Notes: generated from the letters alone by a model not told the origin. A stretch of 13,521 nt of DNA from Hymenopellis radicata (GCA_015501595.1 JADNRX010001151.1:1-13521); one strand, 5' to 3'; counted from the first letter of the stretch, positions 1-9,399 are shown. A program made the numbers and translations.

Positions 1-352
1 TTGTCGGAGATGCTTCTTGGTTGATCTGACCTCTCGCCAGCCACGATGTCCAGCATACTTCCCATATCCCGAGCAGCCTGAGAACGACACAGGTACTAGC
101 CGGCTGCCCGCGTCATTGGTTGTGGCATGCAGAACGGTAGATCAGACGGATCAGATACGGTGTACGGCTTTTTTAAGTACTTATCGGCATACTGTACACA
201 CCGACCGACGCCCTTTCGTACATTGTTTATCGACGACAGTGTCATTTGCCGGAGTCATGACACTTGCTGGAGCGCTTTAAATAATTGCTCCTCAGGATGC
301 CAGGGCAGCTAGACTTGCCAGTGGAGCAATGCCGCAAACACAAGGAATGGGT

Positions 353-947
353 AGTCGCCGTCCAGCCTGGGAGAACTAGCGGCGCTTGCCACAGAAAGCC
401 ATGCAAAATCGTTGTTGTTGGTTGAATGACATGTAGCATCTGGGCGCCTTCGTATGTCGTCTGCATTACAGTAACTTTATCGCCCCACTGTTCTGCTTTG
501 CTGTCGCTTTCGACGCGTGCCCCGCATCAGTGGGTGGACTCTAGACCAGGATTGACTGCGAGATAGATAGATAGTTCCGAATCAAGTATTATAACGCTGA
601 ACAACAGGGGGCCATTGACGACGGGATACCCAGTGTGTGATGCGACCAGAGTAATGTCCATTGTCGGGCCTGTCGTCAACGTGGTTCAGAGCACACTGCT
701 CGATGTCGACGCGCTGTGGCATCTCGTGACGGACTTATCTCGCTCACGGCCCCTTTCATCCTGAGAGACCTGAGTAGACATTGCAAGGCATTGAGTACAT
801 AGTTGAAGCTGCTGAATAGGGAGATCGACAAAGAATGAACAAGAGGGATCGAGAAAGAAGAGTATCCGCTGAGTCGCCGTCCAGCCATGGAGAACTGGCA
901 CCGCTTGCTGCAGAAAGTCCCAGCAAGGTCTCTGTTGTTGAGATGAC
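353..947 (+). repeat. Diverged direct repeat, copies at 353-427 and 873-947
   Basis: Both copies begin with the same TCGCCGTCCAGCC core and continue with matching blocks (GGAGAACT, CGCTTGC, CAGAAAG). Read in equivalent frames they give related peptides: SPSSLGELAALATES in the first and SPSSHGELAPLAAES in the second. The similarity therefore shows at both DNA and peptide level, which suggests an old duplicated coding fragment. Neither copy sits in a long open frame; the first ends at a stop after about 24 codons. No known family is recognised. Confidence 0.45.
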
Positions 948-1120
948 GAGGATTGCAAGAACAAGGCACAGTTTAGGGACAAGGAAATGTAGAGCGGTGG
1001 CGCTCTACCGTCTCGTGTCGGATTTCGTACACCGCCCCGTCGTCCTGAGTAGACATTTCAGATTGAGGAGTTGAATAGGAACATTGACAAGGAATGAGTT
1101 GGGAATGAGCAAGAGTCGCT
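703..1120 (+). repeat. Imperfect tandem repeat, period about 275-285 bp
   Basis: About 703-843 resembles about 989-1111. Shared blocks in the same order are a CTCGTG(A/T)CGGA block, CCTGAGTAGACATT, a GAATAGG(G)A block, a GA(C)AA(A/G)GAATGA block and GAGCAAG/AACAAG. Gaps and substitutions are frequent, so the copies are old. The unit overlaps the second copy of the SPSS-type repeat, so this whole interval may be one decayed, repeatedly duplicated element. Boundaries are approximate. Confidence 0.5.
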
Positions 1121-1243
1121 CAGGAAAGAAAGATGCATGTCGGTCCGACCGGCTCCGAGGAGACATGCGATCCCGTGATGAGGATATGGCGCAAATTCAA
1201 ATTGCAAATGAAATACAAATGAAAGCCTTTGCTATACGCCATC

Positions 1244-1926
1244 ATGAACCCATTCAATACCACCGTCGGCGATGAAGACGAGCGTGTGCTGTTTACTCCT
1301 CAGAAGGGCTCTCAATATCGCAAGGGAGTAAGTGTCCTCCACCTTCTGATATGAGATACTAAGTGGCGTATTCAGGACTATGCGCATGCCTGCAAGCAAC
1401 AACCGATTCCCTTGAACGAGATTCCGCTATACCTTTGTGATACAACTGTGTTTCCCAAATGGGACGCCCCTACACTTTGGTTGGGATGGCTCATCACCTC
1501 GGAAGACCTTCTCAAACTAGCCGTTGCTCACTATCCCGAGCGACTCATCCGCAGGAAGAATGGGCCTAGCCGCAGTAGCATCTACGCCTTGCCGGATGCC
1601 CTCCGCGAAGAGTTCCACGTCGATCCGAAGCTGCTTGAGTGCGTCGATATCGCTTTTGTCGCTCAGCAGGACGGAAAGCGGACGACAGCACTGACAGTAG
1701 GCTGTACGGGAATCGGCGTCCTTGATGAACAAACGAGAAATAACATCCAAGCGAAATTTGGTCTACAGCGGCCTCCCGAGTGGCTTCTTGATGGTCGCGA
1801 TTGGCAGTGGGGCCGCCGTAGTATGTTTCCTCTCCCTCTACGTATTCGCTTTGGATTGACTGTTTCCCAGCATACACGGTTCACAACCCGCAAGATCCTA
1901 GGGAAAGAACTGAATATTATGTCTGA
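1244..1926 (+). CDS. Orphan gene A, hypothetical protein (three exons)
   Basis: Function unknown; I recognise no family. The model joins 1244-1327, 1376-1820 and 1871-1926 and gives 194 residues. Both introns (48 and 50 nt) have GTAAGT or GTATGT donors and CAG acceptors, and phases agree throughout. The start is the ATG giving MNPFNTTVGDEDE; exon 1 is acidic and not shared with gene B. The core from about residue 29 aligns with gene B along its length, with about half of residues identical by eye: DYAHACKQQ, then LWLGW with DLLKL and HYP, a central ALPDALREEF, AQQDGKRTTALTVGC, and a C-terminal block IQAKFGL..PPEWLLDGRDWQWGRR. No signal peptide or membrane segment is apparent. The last exon adds TYTVHNPQDPRERTEYYV, which gene B lacks. 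Conservation between paralogues is the main evidence that it is real. Confidence 0.75.
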
Positions 1927-2596
1927 TGAGACCTCCATTCCAATCCTCCCGAATCTTTCTGCAGTTCCTCTCCAAGTTCTGTCGTGCTATTGTCCTTGCT
2001 TTTCCAATACTTGTTCTATCTACATACCGTTTCCAAGCTAGCTATCTCATTCCATTCTTGAAATTCCTTGCTACTGTTGATTTATGTCTGTTCAATCTCT
2101 TGGAAACAAAATACTCACCGCGACACCTTTACACACAGTGTTCATTCGGAAGTCCCGCTGGTTTGTTTAGCATTGTGCTTAAGTGAGGTATCGCGACTAG
2201 TCTTTGTTTCAATCTATAGTACGCATTGGGCTGGTTCAGTGTTCGCAGAATTGTACATGTAAGAGTATCGGGAGTTGCGGATCGAATGTGTCGCCACGAA
2301 ACTAAATCATCGTGACTTTAAATGGGATCCAGATGGAACCCATGGAGGCTGTATGGTATACATGAGACGCTCAGAATATTGTTAGGACAAAAGGACTATT
2401 GATGAGATGATCGTTATTGTAAGTTAAGACTCGGGCCCTACTTGCCTCTTCAATACACGTCGCATTCCACGTACTATTCCCGCATCAGTTTTCTTGAATA
2501 AGACACGTTATAAATACCGCGCAATGTGCTTGAGAAATGCATGGATTGGTTGTTGAAACGGAAGGGCAACAAGTGTGATGAACGAAGGTCCGGCCG
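1927..2596. other. Intergenic, nothing recognised
   Basis: This interval lies between orphan gene A and the SDR fragment. The open frames are short, begin without context and show no family similarity. It is pyrimidine-rich just after gene A, compatible with a 3' untranslated region. No RNA gene, terminal repeat or mobile element is visible. Confidence 0.5.
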
Positions 2597-2963
2597 ACAC
2601 CCCCGGCCTTCCGCTCAAATCTATCCCCAATGGCCGACGCAGAAGAGAACTTGGCCAGATCCAGGAGCCACACTTCAGCATTTTCGATATCCAGTCTCTT
2701 TGACGAGCTCTGCAATTCAGATCAGTCCATAACCAATGCCACCGCAAGGTTATATCGCACTCTCCAACGTAGCTTTACCTCTTTCCTGGACGACAACGCC
2801 ATAATAACCTTCTCAGCATTCATCGACGCGAAAATGTTTCGCGGCCTCGTATCCAATTCCGGTGTTGGCACCGACGACTACTACTGTCTTTTCCGTAAGA
2901 GCCACAGCTAGCATGGGCGTCTATTGGTCACAAAGGAAATCGAGAAAGCTTCGTGTTGGCCAT
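2597..2963 (-). pseudogene. Decayed N-terminal fragment of a short-chain dehydrogenase (SDR copy 2)
   Basis: This is a remnant of a Rossmann-fold NAD(P)-dependent SDR, paralogous to the copy at 3292-4591. Reading leftwards from an ATG at 2963 (MANTK) there is an in-frame stop after about 11 codons. A well-preserved cofactor site then follows in another frame: KTVVVVGANTGIGYEAAKHF, the GxxxGIG motif. ASMNAEKVIMA, QERGKATLESA, LVKETGY and AEVWLLDLAKFSSASAIGD follow, each break between blocks needing a frame change. At the position where the other copy has an intron, an acceptor (TTGCAG) remains but the donor GT is gone. Nothing resembling the NAG, Ser or YxxxK regions follows, so the catalytic half is missing. 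It cannot encode a working enzyme. Confidence 0.75.
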
Positions 2964-3291
2964 CTAAAGAAGGAACAAGTGGCCCTCAAAGGATAAAGAG
3001 CCCTGCGAAGTCGGTGCTAGGACGACCAAGCGCCGACGCGTCAGTGACTAAGAGTCGAACAGAGATGCATTATGGTCGTGTCCGTGATGAATAAATAATC
3101 CGGCAGACCCACCTGTCGGCACCTCGGTTGAACATATCCGAATCGTCGGCTGTGCATAGTCTGGGTCTATGTGAAGCACACACAGCGTACCAGCTGTCGA
3201 AATGGAAATTACATCATCGTAAGGTCTGTTGTAACAATATGTACATTGAAAACCGCACCGAAAGAAGGCCACTGCCATGCCATCCAAGTAT
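2964..3291. other. Spacer between the two SDR copies
   Basis: No gene is supported here. A short minus-strand open frame covers part of it, but it has no family features. The catalytic half missing from SDR copy 2 is not found here on either strand. Confidence 0.45.
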
Positions 3292-4591
3292 CTACGAGAG
3301 GATCTGCTTCACTATCCCAGATATCTGAGGATCGGCCTTTGACAAAACCCCAATCAGCTCGTCCTGAACAACATCGGTCAGCGCATCATCGCAAAACCGA
3401 ACCAAACGCACCCAATAACCATCCTGCATCACCTTTCCCTCCTTACTGATCACAAAATCGCTAGGCTCCGTAATGTCCGAAAGCGAGAGAAACGCCCCCC
3501 GCATCTGCTCTTCGCGCTCTCGTCCACCCACAGCGGCGTAGACCAACTCCCGGCTCCCCTCTTCAGCCGTGCGCGCGAGTGCCTTGCCCATGATGTACAC
3601 CAAGACGCCCAAGACTCGGCTTTCCCCTATGACGTTTCCGACTGAGCTCAGAGGCGCAGAACGAGGGGTTTACGGAGACAGCGGTAACAGGGGAGGATGC
3701 TTGTGAGAGGCGGTCTTGGAGGGCGCGGGTGAAGAGGATGTTGAGTACTGCAGCGAAGCAAGTTTAGCTAGTGGAGCGGCGAAAGTAGTGATTGAACCTA
3801 CATTTGCAGATGTAGTATCGTCCACGTAAACGACTAGTGGCGCGTTGGCTAGATGTAGAACATAGAGACATTTAGGACTGAGTACATACCTTGGTGTACA
3901 ATAGGTCTCATCAGACAGCTTCGCAAGCAGGGCAGGGGCTTCAATGAGTTCCTTCCCGATCACAGCCCAGTAATGGGTTTCGCTAGCTACTGTGACCAAG
4001 CGTGGCGTAGTAGAAAATGCCGCTGCGGTCCTTACCATGTGTGGAAGGAGACGTAGGGAAAGTAGAGGAGATGCTATATTGTTGACCTGCAGACTATGAG
4101 TCGGTACTCATCGTCAACGATTGCAATCATGTAGCAAGGAGAGATGATGCATACCATCTTTCCCACCCGTCGACAGTGGCCGAGTACGTAGGCATTATAA
4201 GGCCAGCGTTCATAACAAGTATATCGAGCCTCCTTATCGAACTTGTCCGCAAAGGACGACACGGAGGCGAACGAGGCAAGATCCACTAGCCATAATTCAG
4301 CTTCGAAGCCAGCCTGTGACGCGAGTCCTAAGAAAGTCAAATTTTAGAAACCTGTAACACGCAGTTATAGAAAAGACTTACTTTCAACAGCCGCCTGTCC
4401 TCTCTCCTTGCTCCGACAAGCCATGATAAGCCTGCCGGGGTTCATCGACGCAAATTGCTTCGCAGCCTCGTAGCCGATCCCAGTATTCGCGCCGACGACG
4501 ATGACGGTCTTCCAGACAAATCAACCTTGACGACCGCAGGTCTCTTGGTGTACTGGTCCTTGATCCACGCGAGCATAGATTTCTTGGCCAT
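3292..4591 (-). pseudogene. Short-chain dehydrogenase, retinol-dehydrogenase-like, with three frameshifts (SDR copy 1)
   Basis: A nearly full-length classical SDR, an NAD(P)-dependent alcohol/ketone oxidoreductase of unknown substrate. Exons, 5' to 3': 4591-4382, 4327-4155, 4093-3890, 3833-3802, 3747-3292; introns are 54-61 nt with normal GT..AG ends. Order of motifs: MAKKSMLAWIKDQY leader, VDLSG, KTVIVVGANTGIG (cofactor site), AELWLVDLASF, LDILVMNAG (NAG motif), LQVNN, VTVAS (catalytic Ser region), GRYYICK (YxxxK active site, made across an exon junction), VNPSF, then a full C-terminus ending VKQILS. Three breaks interrupt the frame. Near 4511, between VDLSG and KTVIV, one base is missing. 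Near 4229, after DKEA, there is a net two-base loss or one-base gain. Near 3640, after ASELS, there is a one-base gain or two-base loss. Splice sites, TATA box and active-site residues all survive, so decay is recent, or some breaks are sequence errors. Confidence 0.85.
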
Positions 4592-4655
4592 CGTTGGATG
4601 GTGTAGTCTTTAGAGCGTTGGGTGAAAGAAATGCATGTTGAAACCACCCGCGGGG

Positions 4656-4663
4656 CCTTTATA
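4656..4663 (-). promoter_or_regulatory. TATA box of SDR copy 1
   Basis: On the minus strand this reads TATAAAGG, about 65 nt upstream of the ATG at 4591. That is a usual distance for a fungal TATA element plus a short leader. It is a good consensus match in the right place, which implies that the gene was once expressed. No direct transcript evidence is available. Confidence 0.55.
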
Positions 4664-6204
4664 GCCAGACTGCCGTGAGAGAGCCATAAGTAGCACGCAT
4701 TAACGCGTTCAAGCGGCCCCACGCGGTGGTAGAACGGCTGAAATAGATGAGCGCAAAGCGCTTTGATGAGAAGTTTCAATACCAAATTACCGGACGAGTC
4801 ATAACTCGATTACGACCACTCAGATCCAGGGTTAACATGATCATTGATGGGACAATGATGTCACGCCGGGAACCTGACTCGAAATGGAAGTCCCCGACGA
4901 CGAATCGTCCGAAATTGGCCAAGTCGCACTGCCGAGGTGGGGGAGTTAGAGTATTTCACTCACAATTGTCATCCTTGAGAGAGCTATTGTACCTAGATAC
5001 CTACTTTTCCTGCTATGTATTATTCAGTGATGCTTAATGAGTGATTTTGGGATCATGCCGACACAGAATGTTCTCTGTAGGGCAAAATTACATAGTGTTC
5101 ACCCGAGTGCGCCACAAATGGATGCATGGTGGACTCCCACACATACTTAATCAGCACATTTAGGGAGGGATCTGATTCAAATATGACTTCACTTTCTATG
5201 CTCTTAGCAATTTTCTCAAATAACAGCACTAGGACTACTTGACGGTGTAAATAAGGCAGGTATGTGCCCCGAAGGCGGTTCCCCAAATGGGGTGTACCCA
5301 GAAAAGGTGACCCCGCCATCAATGATCGGGGTAACCCTGCCGGGCCCGGGATCCGAGTGGTCGTGATCGACTAATCTCCCTTACCGGACGTCTCGGTCAG
5401 GCACGGCGCACCCCGACGCCCATACCAAGCCATACCATGCATTGCTGTCAAAGGTGTGTCAAAGTGTGACTGTTAGCCAAACCACCATGGATCGTCCTCG
5501 GCCAAATCATGCCTCCCCGTCGCCCACGCCATGCCTCCTCTTCGCCAGTGCCCTGCATCGTCTGGTAGCTGAAGCCTGCATTGGTTCTCTCAAAAAATTG
5601 TGTCTCTGAATGCGACCACTTGGCGACTATTAGATATCTAGCTTGCACTTAGATGGCTAGGACTCGGAATTCACCACCCCGTCATCTTCTCCACGAGGGG
5701 GCTGCCCACAGCCTCCGCCACCAATATGCATGTCGTGATCTTGCGGACAATCGGACGAAGTATTGACGAAGTATGGACCTTCGACTCCTCCTACCTCGCT
5801 CCATTAACGAGATATTACTGGTGTCCTGGACCAAGTAAACCACGGCCGCCTACATGGTATGTTCGCCGACCGCTAGCACTCTCATTCTGCCTCGCGCCTC
5901 TTTACCATTCTTCCTATACCATGCCTGCTTCGCTTCCTTTGCAAACCACGGCGACCGCTCTACCACGCATGGCTTCTCCCAATCACCACCCATCGCGTCC
6001 CAATTACTAACTATGGTGTGTGGCGTCACGAGTGCAGGCCGTCACTCTGGTACTGGCTCATCCACCACCACCACACACCGAACCAGACGTTGTGTCTAAT
6101 TGTGTCAGACATCCACCTCTATCCACGACGGCCTACTCGTTTCAGTCATCTTTGAAAACAAAAACCGACACGTTCACGTGTGGATCACCTTACTTACCAC
6201 GACC
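4664..6204. other. Gene-poor stretch upstream of orphan gene B
   Basis: About 1.5 kb with no recognisable gene. Open frames of 66-96 codons occur on both strands (for example minus strand 5053-5322 and 5448-5648), but none shows a family motif, a splice pattern or a paralogue in the window. A cluster of small inverted repeats lies at 5278-5350. The part nearest gene B (about 5850-6200) is C-rich and may hold its promoter and leader; no clear TATA box was seen. Confidence 0.45.
5278..5350. repeat. Cluster of small inverted repeats
   Basis: Three GC-rich dyads lie side by side. CCCC-AAAT-GGGG is near 5281-5292. A 10-bp pair with nine matches (GGTGACCCCG and CGGGGTAACC) surrounds an 11-nt loop at 5306-5336. 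The perfect 10-bp palindrome CCGGGCCCGG lies at 5340-5349. Each could fold as a hairpin or be a protein-binding dyad. No target-site duplication or longer terminal repeat was found, so a miniature transposon is not supported. Confidence 0.4.
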
Positions 6205-6675
6205 ATGCCCGCAACTAGACCACACTCCAACGACTTTCTCCGTGCCTGCGAACAGCAGCAGCCCCTGCCCATGGACGGCCTCCCAAAATCCCTCTGCGAC
6301 ATGGACCCCAATAGCAAACTAGTGCCACCAAAGTACTGGCTGGGCTGGGCCATCGACCGCCAGGACCTCCTCAAGCTCATGAAAGTGCACTACCCTCAAG
6401 ACGTCGGATTCTCCCGGACGTCCGCTGTCTACTCCTTACCAAGGCTACTCTGGGAAGAGTTCGCCATAGAGCCAGACCAGCAGCGTTACCTCGCTATTGG
6501 CATCGTCGCAGAGAGAGATGGGAAATTCCAGACGGCGCTGTCGGTGGGTTGCTCGAGGATCGGCATGCTGGGGAAAGAGGTCATTGCACAGATCCAGGCG
6601 AAGCTTGGTCTAGAGCCTCCTCAGTGGCTTATCGATGCTCGTGAATGGGACTGGACGCGCCGAAATGAGTTTTGA
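6205..6675 (+). CDS. Orphan gene B, hypothetical protein, paralogue of gene A
   Basis: Function unknown. A single uninterrupted frame of 156 residues, starting MPATRPHSNDFLRACEQQ. An ATG at 6100 in the same frame would extend it, but the extra residues have no counterpart in gene A and 6205 has a favourable context (ACGACCATG). The shared core aligns with gene A: FLRACEQQ with YAHACKQQ, YWLGWAI with DLLKL and HYP, YSLPRLLWEEF, AERDGKFQTALSVGCSRIG, then IQAKLGL, PPQWLIDAREWDWTRR. After TRR it ends in NEF and a stop, exactly where gene A has its second intron, so the 18-residue tail of gene A is absent. Exon 1 of gene A also has no counterpart. No signal peptide or membrane segment is visible. 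It converges with the aldehyde dehydrogenase gene on the other strand. Confidence 0.75.
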   Translation: MPATRPHSNDFLRACEQQQPLPMDGLPKSLCDMDPNSKLVPPKYWLGWAIDRQDLLKLMKVHYPQDVGFSRTSAVYSLPRLLWEEFAIEPDQQRYLAIGIVAERDGKFQTALSVGCSRIGMLGKEVIAQIQAKLGLEPPQWLIDAREWDWTRRNEF

Positions 6676-6941
6676 CTCCACTTGTCTTTGTACCGTCTTT
6701 AAATTTTGCGCGTTTCAGCGATCGTTATCCCCCTTCGAGGCGGGAAAGAGGGAGAATGCACCGTCATCAGCCTTTAACTCATCCTACGTACCGAGTTTCT
6801 ATTTTCCAGGTCGTCGATTGCAGAGTCTAGCCTCAGTCTACTGTACCATACATTCCATTACACAATAAACATTCTGACATCGCTTCAAGGACCTCCATTA
6901 GCTCGTCTCTCTTAACCATCACCCGAAGCAGCTTACTTATT
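6676..6941. other. Convergent 3' intergenic region
   Basis: This lies between the stop of orphan gene B (+) and the stop of the aldehyde dehydrogenase gene (-), so it should hold both 3' untranslated regions. A possible cleavage signal for gene B is listed separately. No gene is supported. Confidence 0.5.
6864..6869 (+). promoter_or_regulatory. Possible polyadenylation signal of orphan gene B
   Basis: AATAAA about 190 nt past the stop codon of gene B on the same strand. Fungal signals are loose, so this is only suggestive. Confidence 0.3.
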
Positions 6942-9162
6942 CTACAAAAGTTTACGTCCACCTAGTAAACTGCCCTTTCTCAGAGCGCCCGCAAGAACGA
7001 GCGCAACAAACACCATAATCCACTTCTTGTATGGCCGACTGCCTGCAGTTGCTGACGGCGGTCCCGTTGGCCGTTTTCCAGGCAGGCCCCAAAACACTAG
7101 GCCTGACCGCTTAATCTTCGTAGCCTGTAAAAATACTCAGGACAAAATGCAGTTAGAGTCTTTTCCCTCTTACAGTATATGGCGGGTATCGTAGTTTCAA
7201 CAGAATATCCACCCTATGTAGAATTGCTTGTGAGCTTGGGACGGACGAAAAAAGAACCTCTCATGCTTACCAGGATGGTGAATCTAACGACGCTCGGAAA
7301 TGTGTAAAAGTATCAAAGCCATACTAAAAGCCTTCTCAATTGAAGTACACGAGATCTTTGGAGAAGAGCGTACCTTTCCGTTGTGGAATCCAGCTGTTAT
7401 ACGACGTTCAAAACGCATACATCACAGTAAGAATACAAAGACTTACTTCCGCTGGGACCGATACCGCCAAACGGTATACCGTCACATCCTGCTTGCCAGA
7501 GGGTCTCGTTCATCACGATAGACCCGCTGATTGTGCTCTTGAGAACTGTGCCACACGTCAGTCTGAAGGAGACATATATAAGAAGTGACAGACTCTTTGC
7601 CTTAAACGTGCTATCGGTGGAGAAAACGTAGACAGTTAAAGGATACTCGCGCTTGTTCACGAACGCAATTCCTTCCTCCAAGGTGTCGATGGGAACGACG
7701 GGCAGGAGCGGTCCGAAAATTTCCCTGCAAAGTGTGTTCAGCTGAGGCTCCATCCAAAAGCCACAGGGCGTACTCAGACATCAGAGGATCATCAAAAGAG
7801 ACATCCTTCACGACAGTAGGCGCGATCGCCTTGGTAGCTTCATCCACCTGACCCCCGAAAACGACGGTTCCTCGTGTCTTCTCCAATAAGCCGGAAACAC
7901 GCTTGAAGGCTTGTTCGTTGATCATCTTTCCCATCGCGTTTGGTGCGAATGGTCCCTGGGGATAAAAAGAGTCGTGTCTAATGTCAGAGGTTCAGCATCA
8001 ACCTGCAAGGGGAGTAGTAATGCGTTCACGTCTTCTTAAGTGCTTCGATAAATGTCTCCTGGAAATGCCGCGGAACGAGGACGTAGTCAGGCGCAACGCA
8101 CGTCTGACCCGAGTTAGTGACCTTGCCCCATAACAGACGGCGTGTCGTAGTCTCCAAGTCGCAAGATGGATCAATGAAGACAGGAGTCTTGCCTAATTTT
8201 TAGATGTCAGCAACTGGGATGGTCCTCATAACGCGACGCTTACCTCCCAGCTCGAGCGTAACAGGCGAGAGTGTCTTGCCCGCTGCTGTCGCTACGACCC
8301 GGCCAACGCGACCACTACCGGTGAATAGAACTATTTGGAGCATCAGTCTACAAATCTGAAGTATACCGCGTCACCTACTATGACCCCAAGTCAACTCGAG
8401 CAGCTGTAGAAAGAAGTCCATCAATAGATCAAACTATCAATAGACTGCATCAATCTACCTTCGATGTCTCCGCGATGCCTCCATTGACGACGCGAAGGAC
8501 CGACGAGTCAACATACTTGGGAAACATCTCCGCGAAAAGAGCAGACATTGCCGGCGTCGCTTCAGATGGCTTAAACATGACGGTATTGCCAGCAGCGATG
8601 GCAGAAATCTATCTAGCATGAGCACAAAATCAAATCCTCTCATAACAGGAGACTTACGATTGGGCCCACACACATGGATATGGGGTAGTTAAATGGGCCT
8701 ATAATCAGGCACACGCCTTTGCCCTGCTTGTAGACAACGCGGCGCAACGGCTGGAAAAGCAAGGAAAAGGGCGGCTTGGAAGGCTTCGACCATTCCTCGA
8801 GATGAGAGTACGTGTCCGAGATTTCATTGTATATCGGTCCAATTTCCAGCCTGAATCAGTCCGATAAGACAGTACTCGCTTGCTTGTCCCGACTCGGAAC
8901 ACTTACGCGTGAGTCTCGAGGTCCGGCTTCCCCAAATCCTTATGCAGCGCATCAACAATATTCTGCGTATTATCCTTGAGCATATACCCAATCTGCAGAA
9001 GCAGATATTTGCGAAACGGGATGCTTTGCAGTTGGCCAGAGCGAAACGTCGCGTCAAGCTGCGCGTGAATCTGAATGCAGAGATATTAGAATATTCAGTG
9101 CTATTCGACGTGGAACGGACCGCGTCTATCTCAGAAATGGGGGTGTAGGCCAAGGTCGTCAT
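6942..9162 (-). CDS. HFD1: Fatty aldehyde dehydrogenase, class 3 ALDH, membrane-anchored
   Basis: Oxidises long-chain aldehydes to fatty acids with NAD(P)+, acting at ER, mitochondrial or lipid-droplet membranes in known relatives (human ALDH3A2, yeast Hfd1). Fourteen exons: 9162-9121, 9070-8907, 8850-8658, 8608-8459, 8403-8379, 8330-8244, 8192-8030, 7977-7774, 7724-7594, 7545-7447, 7393-7374, 7323-7271, 7213-7174, 7124-6942. They give 517 residues, as long as the family; introns are 48-57 nt and every phase agrees. Landmarks: LIIGPFNYP (Asn123), FKPSE (Lys146), TGSGRVG cofactor loop near 195, LELGG (general-base Glu218), NSGQTC (nucleophile Cys252), EIFGP near 343, PFGGIGPSG near 411, [13 protein letters not shown] near 440. 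A hydrophobic segment [14 protein letters not shown] at about 492-505, followed by a basic tail, is the membrane anchor. Introns 1 and 9 use weaker donors (GTCCGT, GTCTGT). All catalytic residues are present, so it should be active. Confidence 0.95.
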
Positions 9163-9399
9163 AGTGGTAGAAAGGTAACAAGCAACAGTCGATGGAGACT
9201 GACCAACGGAATTAATCCGGTAAATTCGGCTCGCTCGTCTATTCCATGTGATAGTTATGAAAAACAAACCAAGCCTACAAGCTGACCTACAAGAAATTCT
9301 ACTACAGTACAGTACTACCTCACCTTCTAGAAATACAGCATACATAAATACTCTACATATACAAAACTCGTACAGAACAGATCCTCATCACGCCTTGAC
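9163..9399. promoter_or_regulatory. Gap holding the ALDH promoter and methyltransferase 3' end
   Basis: The two large minus-strand genes are in tandem with 237 nt between them. This gap must contain the 3' untranslated region of the methyltransferase-like gene and the promoter and leader of the aldehyde dehydrogenase gene. An AT-rich element (TATTTATG on the minus strand, near 9336-9343) is a weak TATA candidate, about 175 nt from the ATG. Confidence 0.35.

Larger units (their letters stand above)
1..1243. other. Gene-poor stretch with diverged repeats
   Basis: No convincing gene was found. Open frames here are short, overlap on both strands and match no family I recognise. Two things stand out: imperfect local repeats (listed separately) and a short GATA microsatellite at 561-574. 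An A-rich, repetitive stretch at about 1195-1225 lies directly upstream of orphan gene A and may belong to its promoter or 5' leader; no clear TATA box is visible there. Confidence 0.5.

Noticed and set aside
3048..3287. Minus-strand open frame of 79 codons with several Cys and His
   Set aside because: The Cys/His spacing does not fit a zinc-finger pattern, and it lies between two pseudogenes with no other support.
5053..5322. Minus-strand open frame of 89 codons
   Set aside because: No family motif, no splice pattern and no paralogue. It overlaps the inverted repeats at one end. Its length is unremarkable for random sequence.
5448..5648. Minus-strand open frame of 66 codons
   Set aside because: No recognisable feature or supporting context.
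6100..6204. Upstream in-frame ATG extending orphan gene B by 35 residues
   Set aside because: The extension has no counterpart in gene A and the ATG at 6205 has better context. It is not excluded.
8824..9345. 173-codon minus-strand open frame overlapping the ALDH 5' end
   Set aside because: It is in the wrong frame relative to the spliced ALDH exons 1 and 2 and reads across their introns, so it is a shadow.
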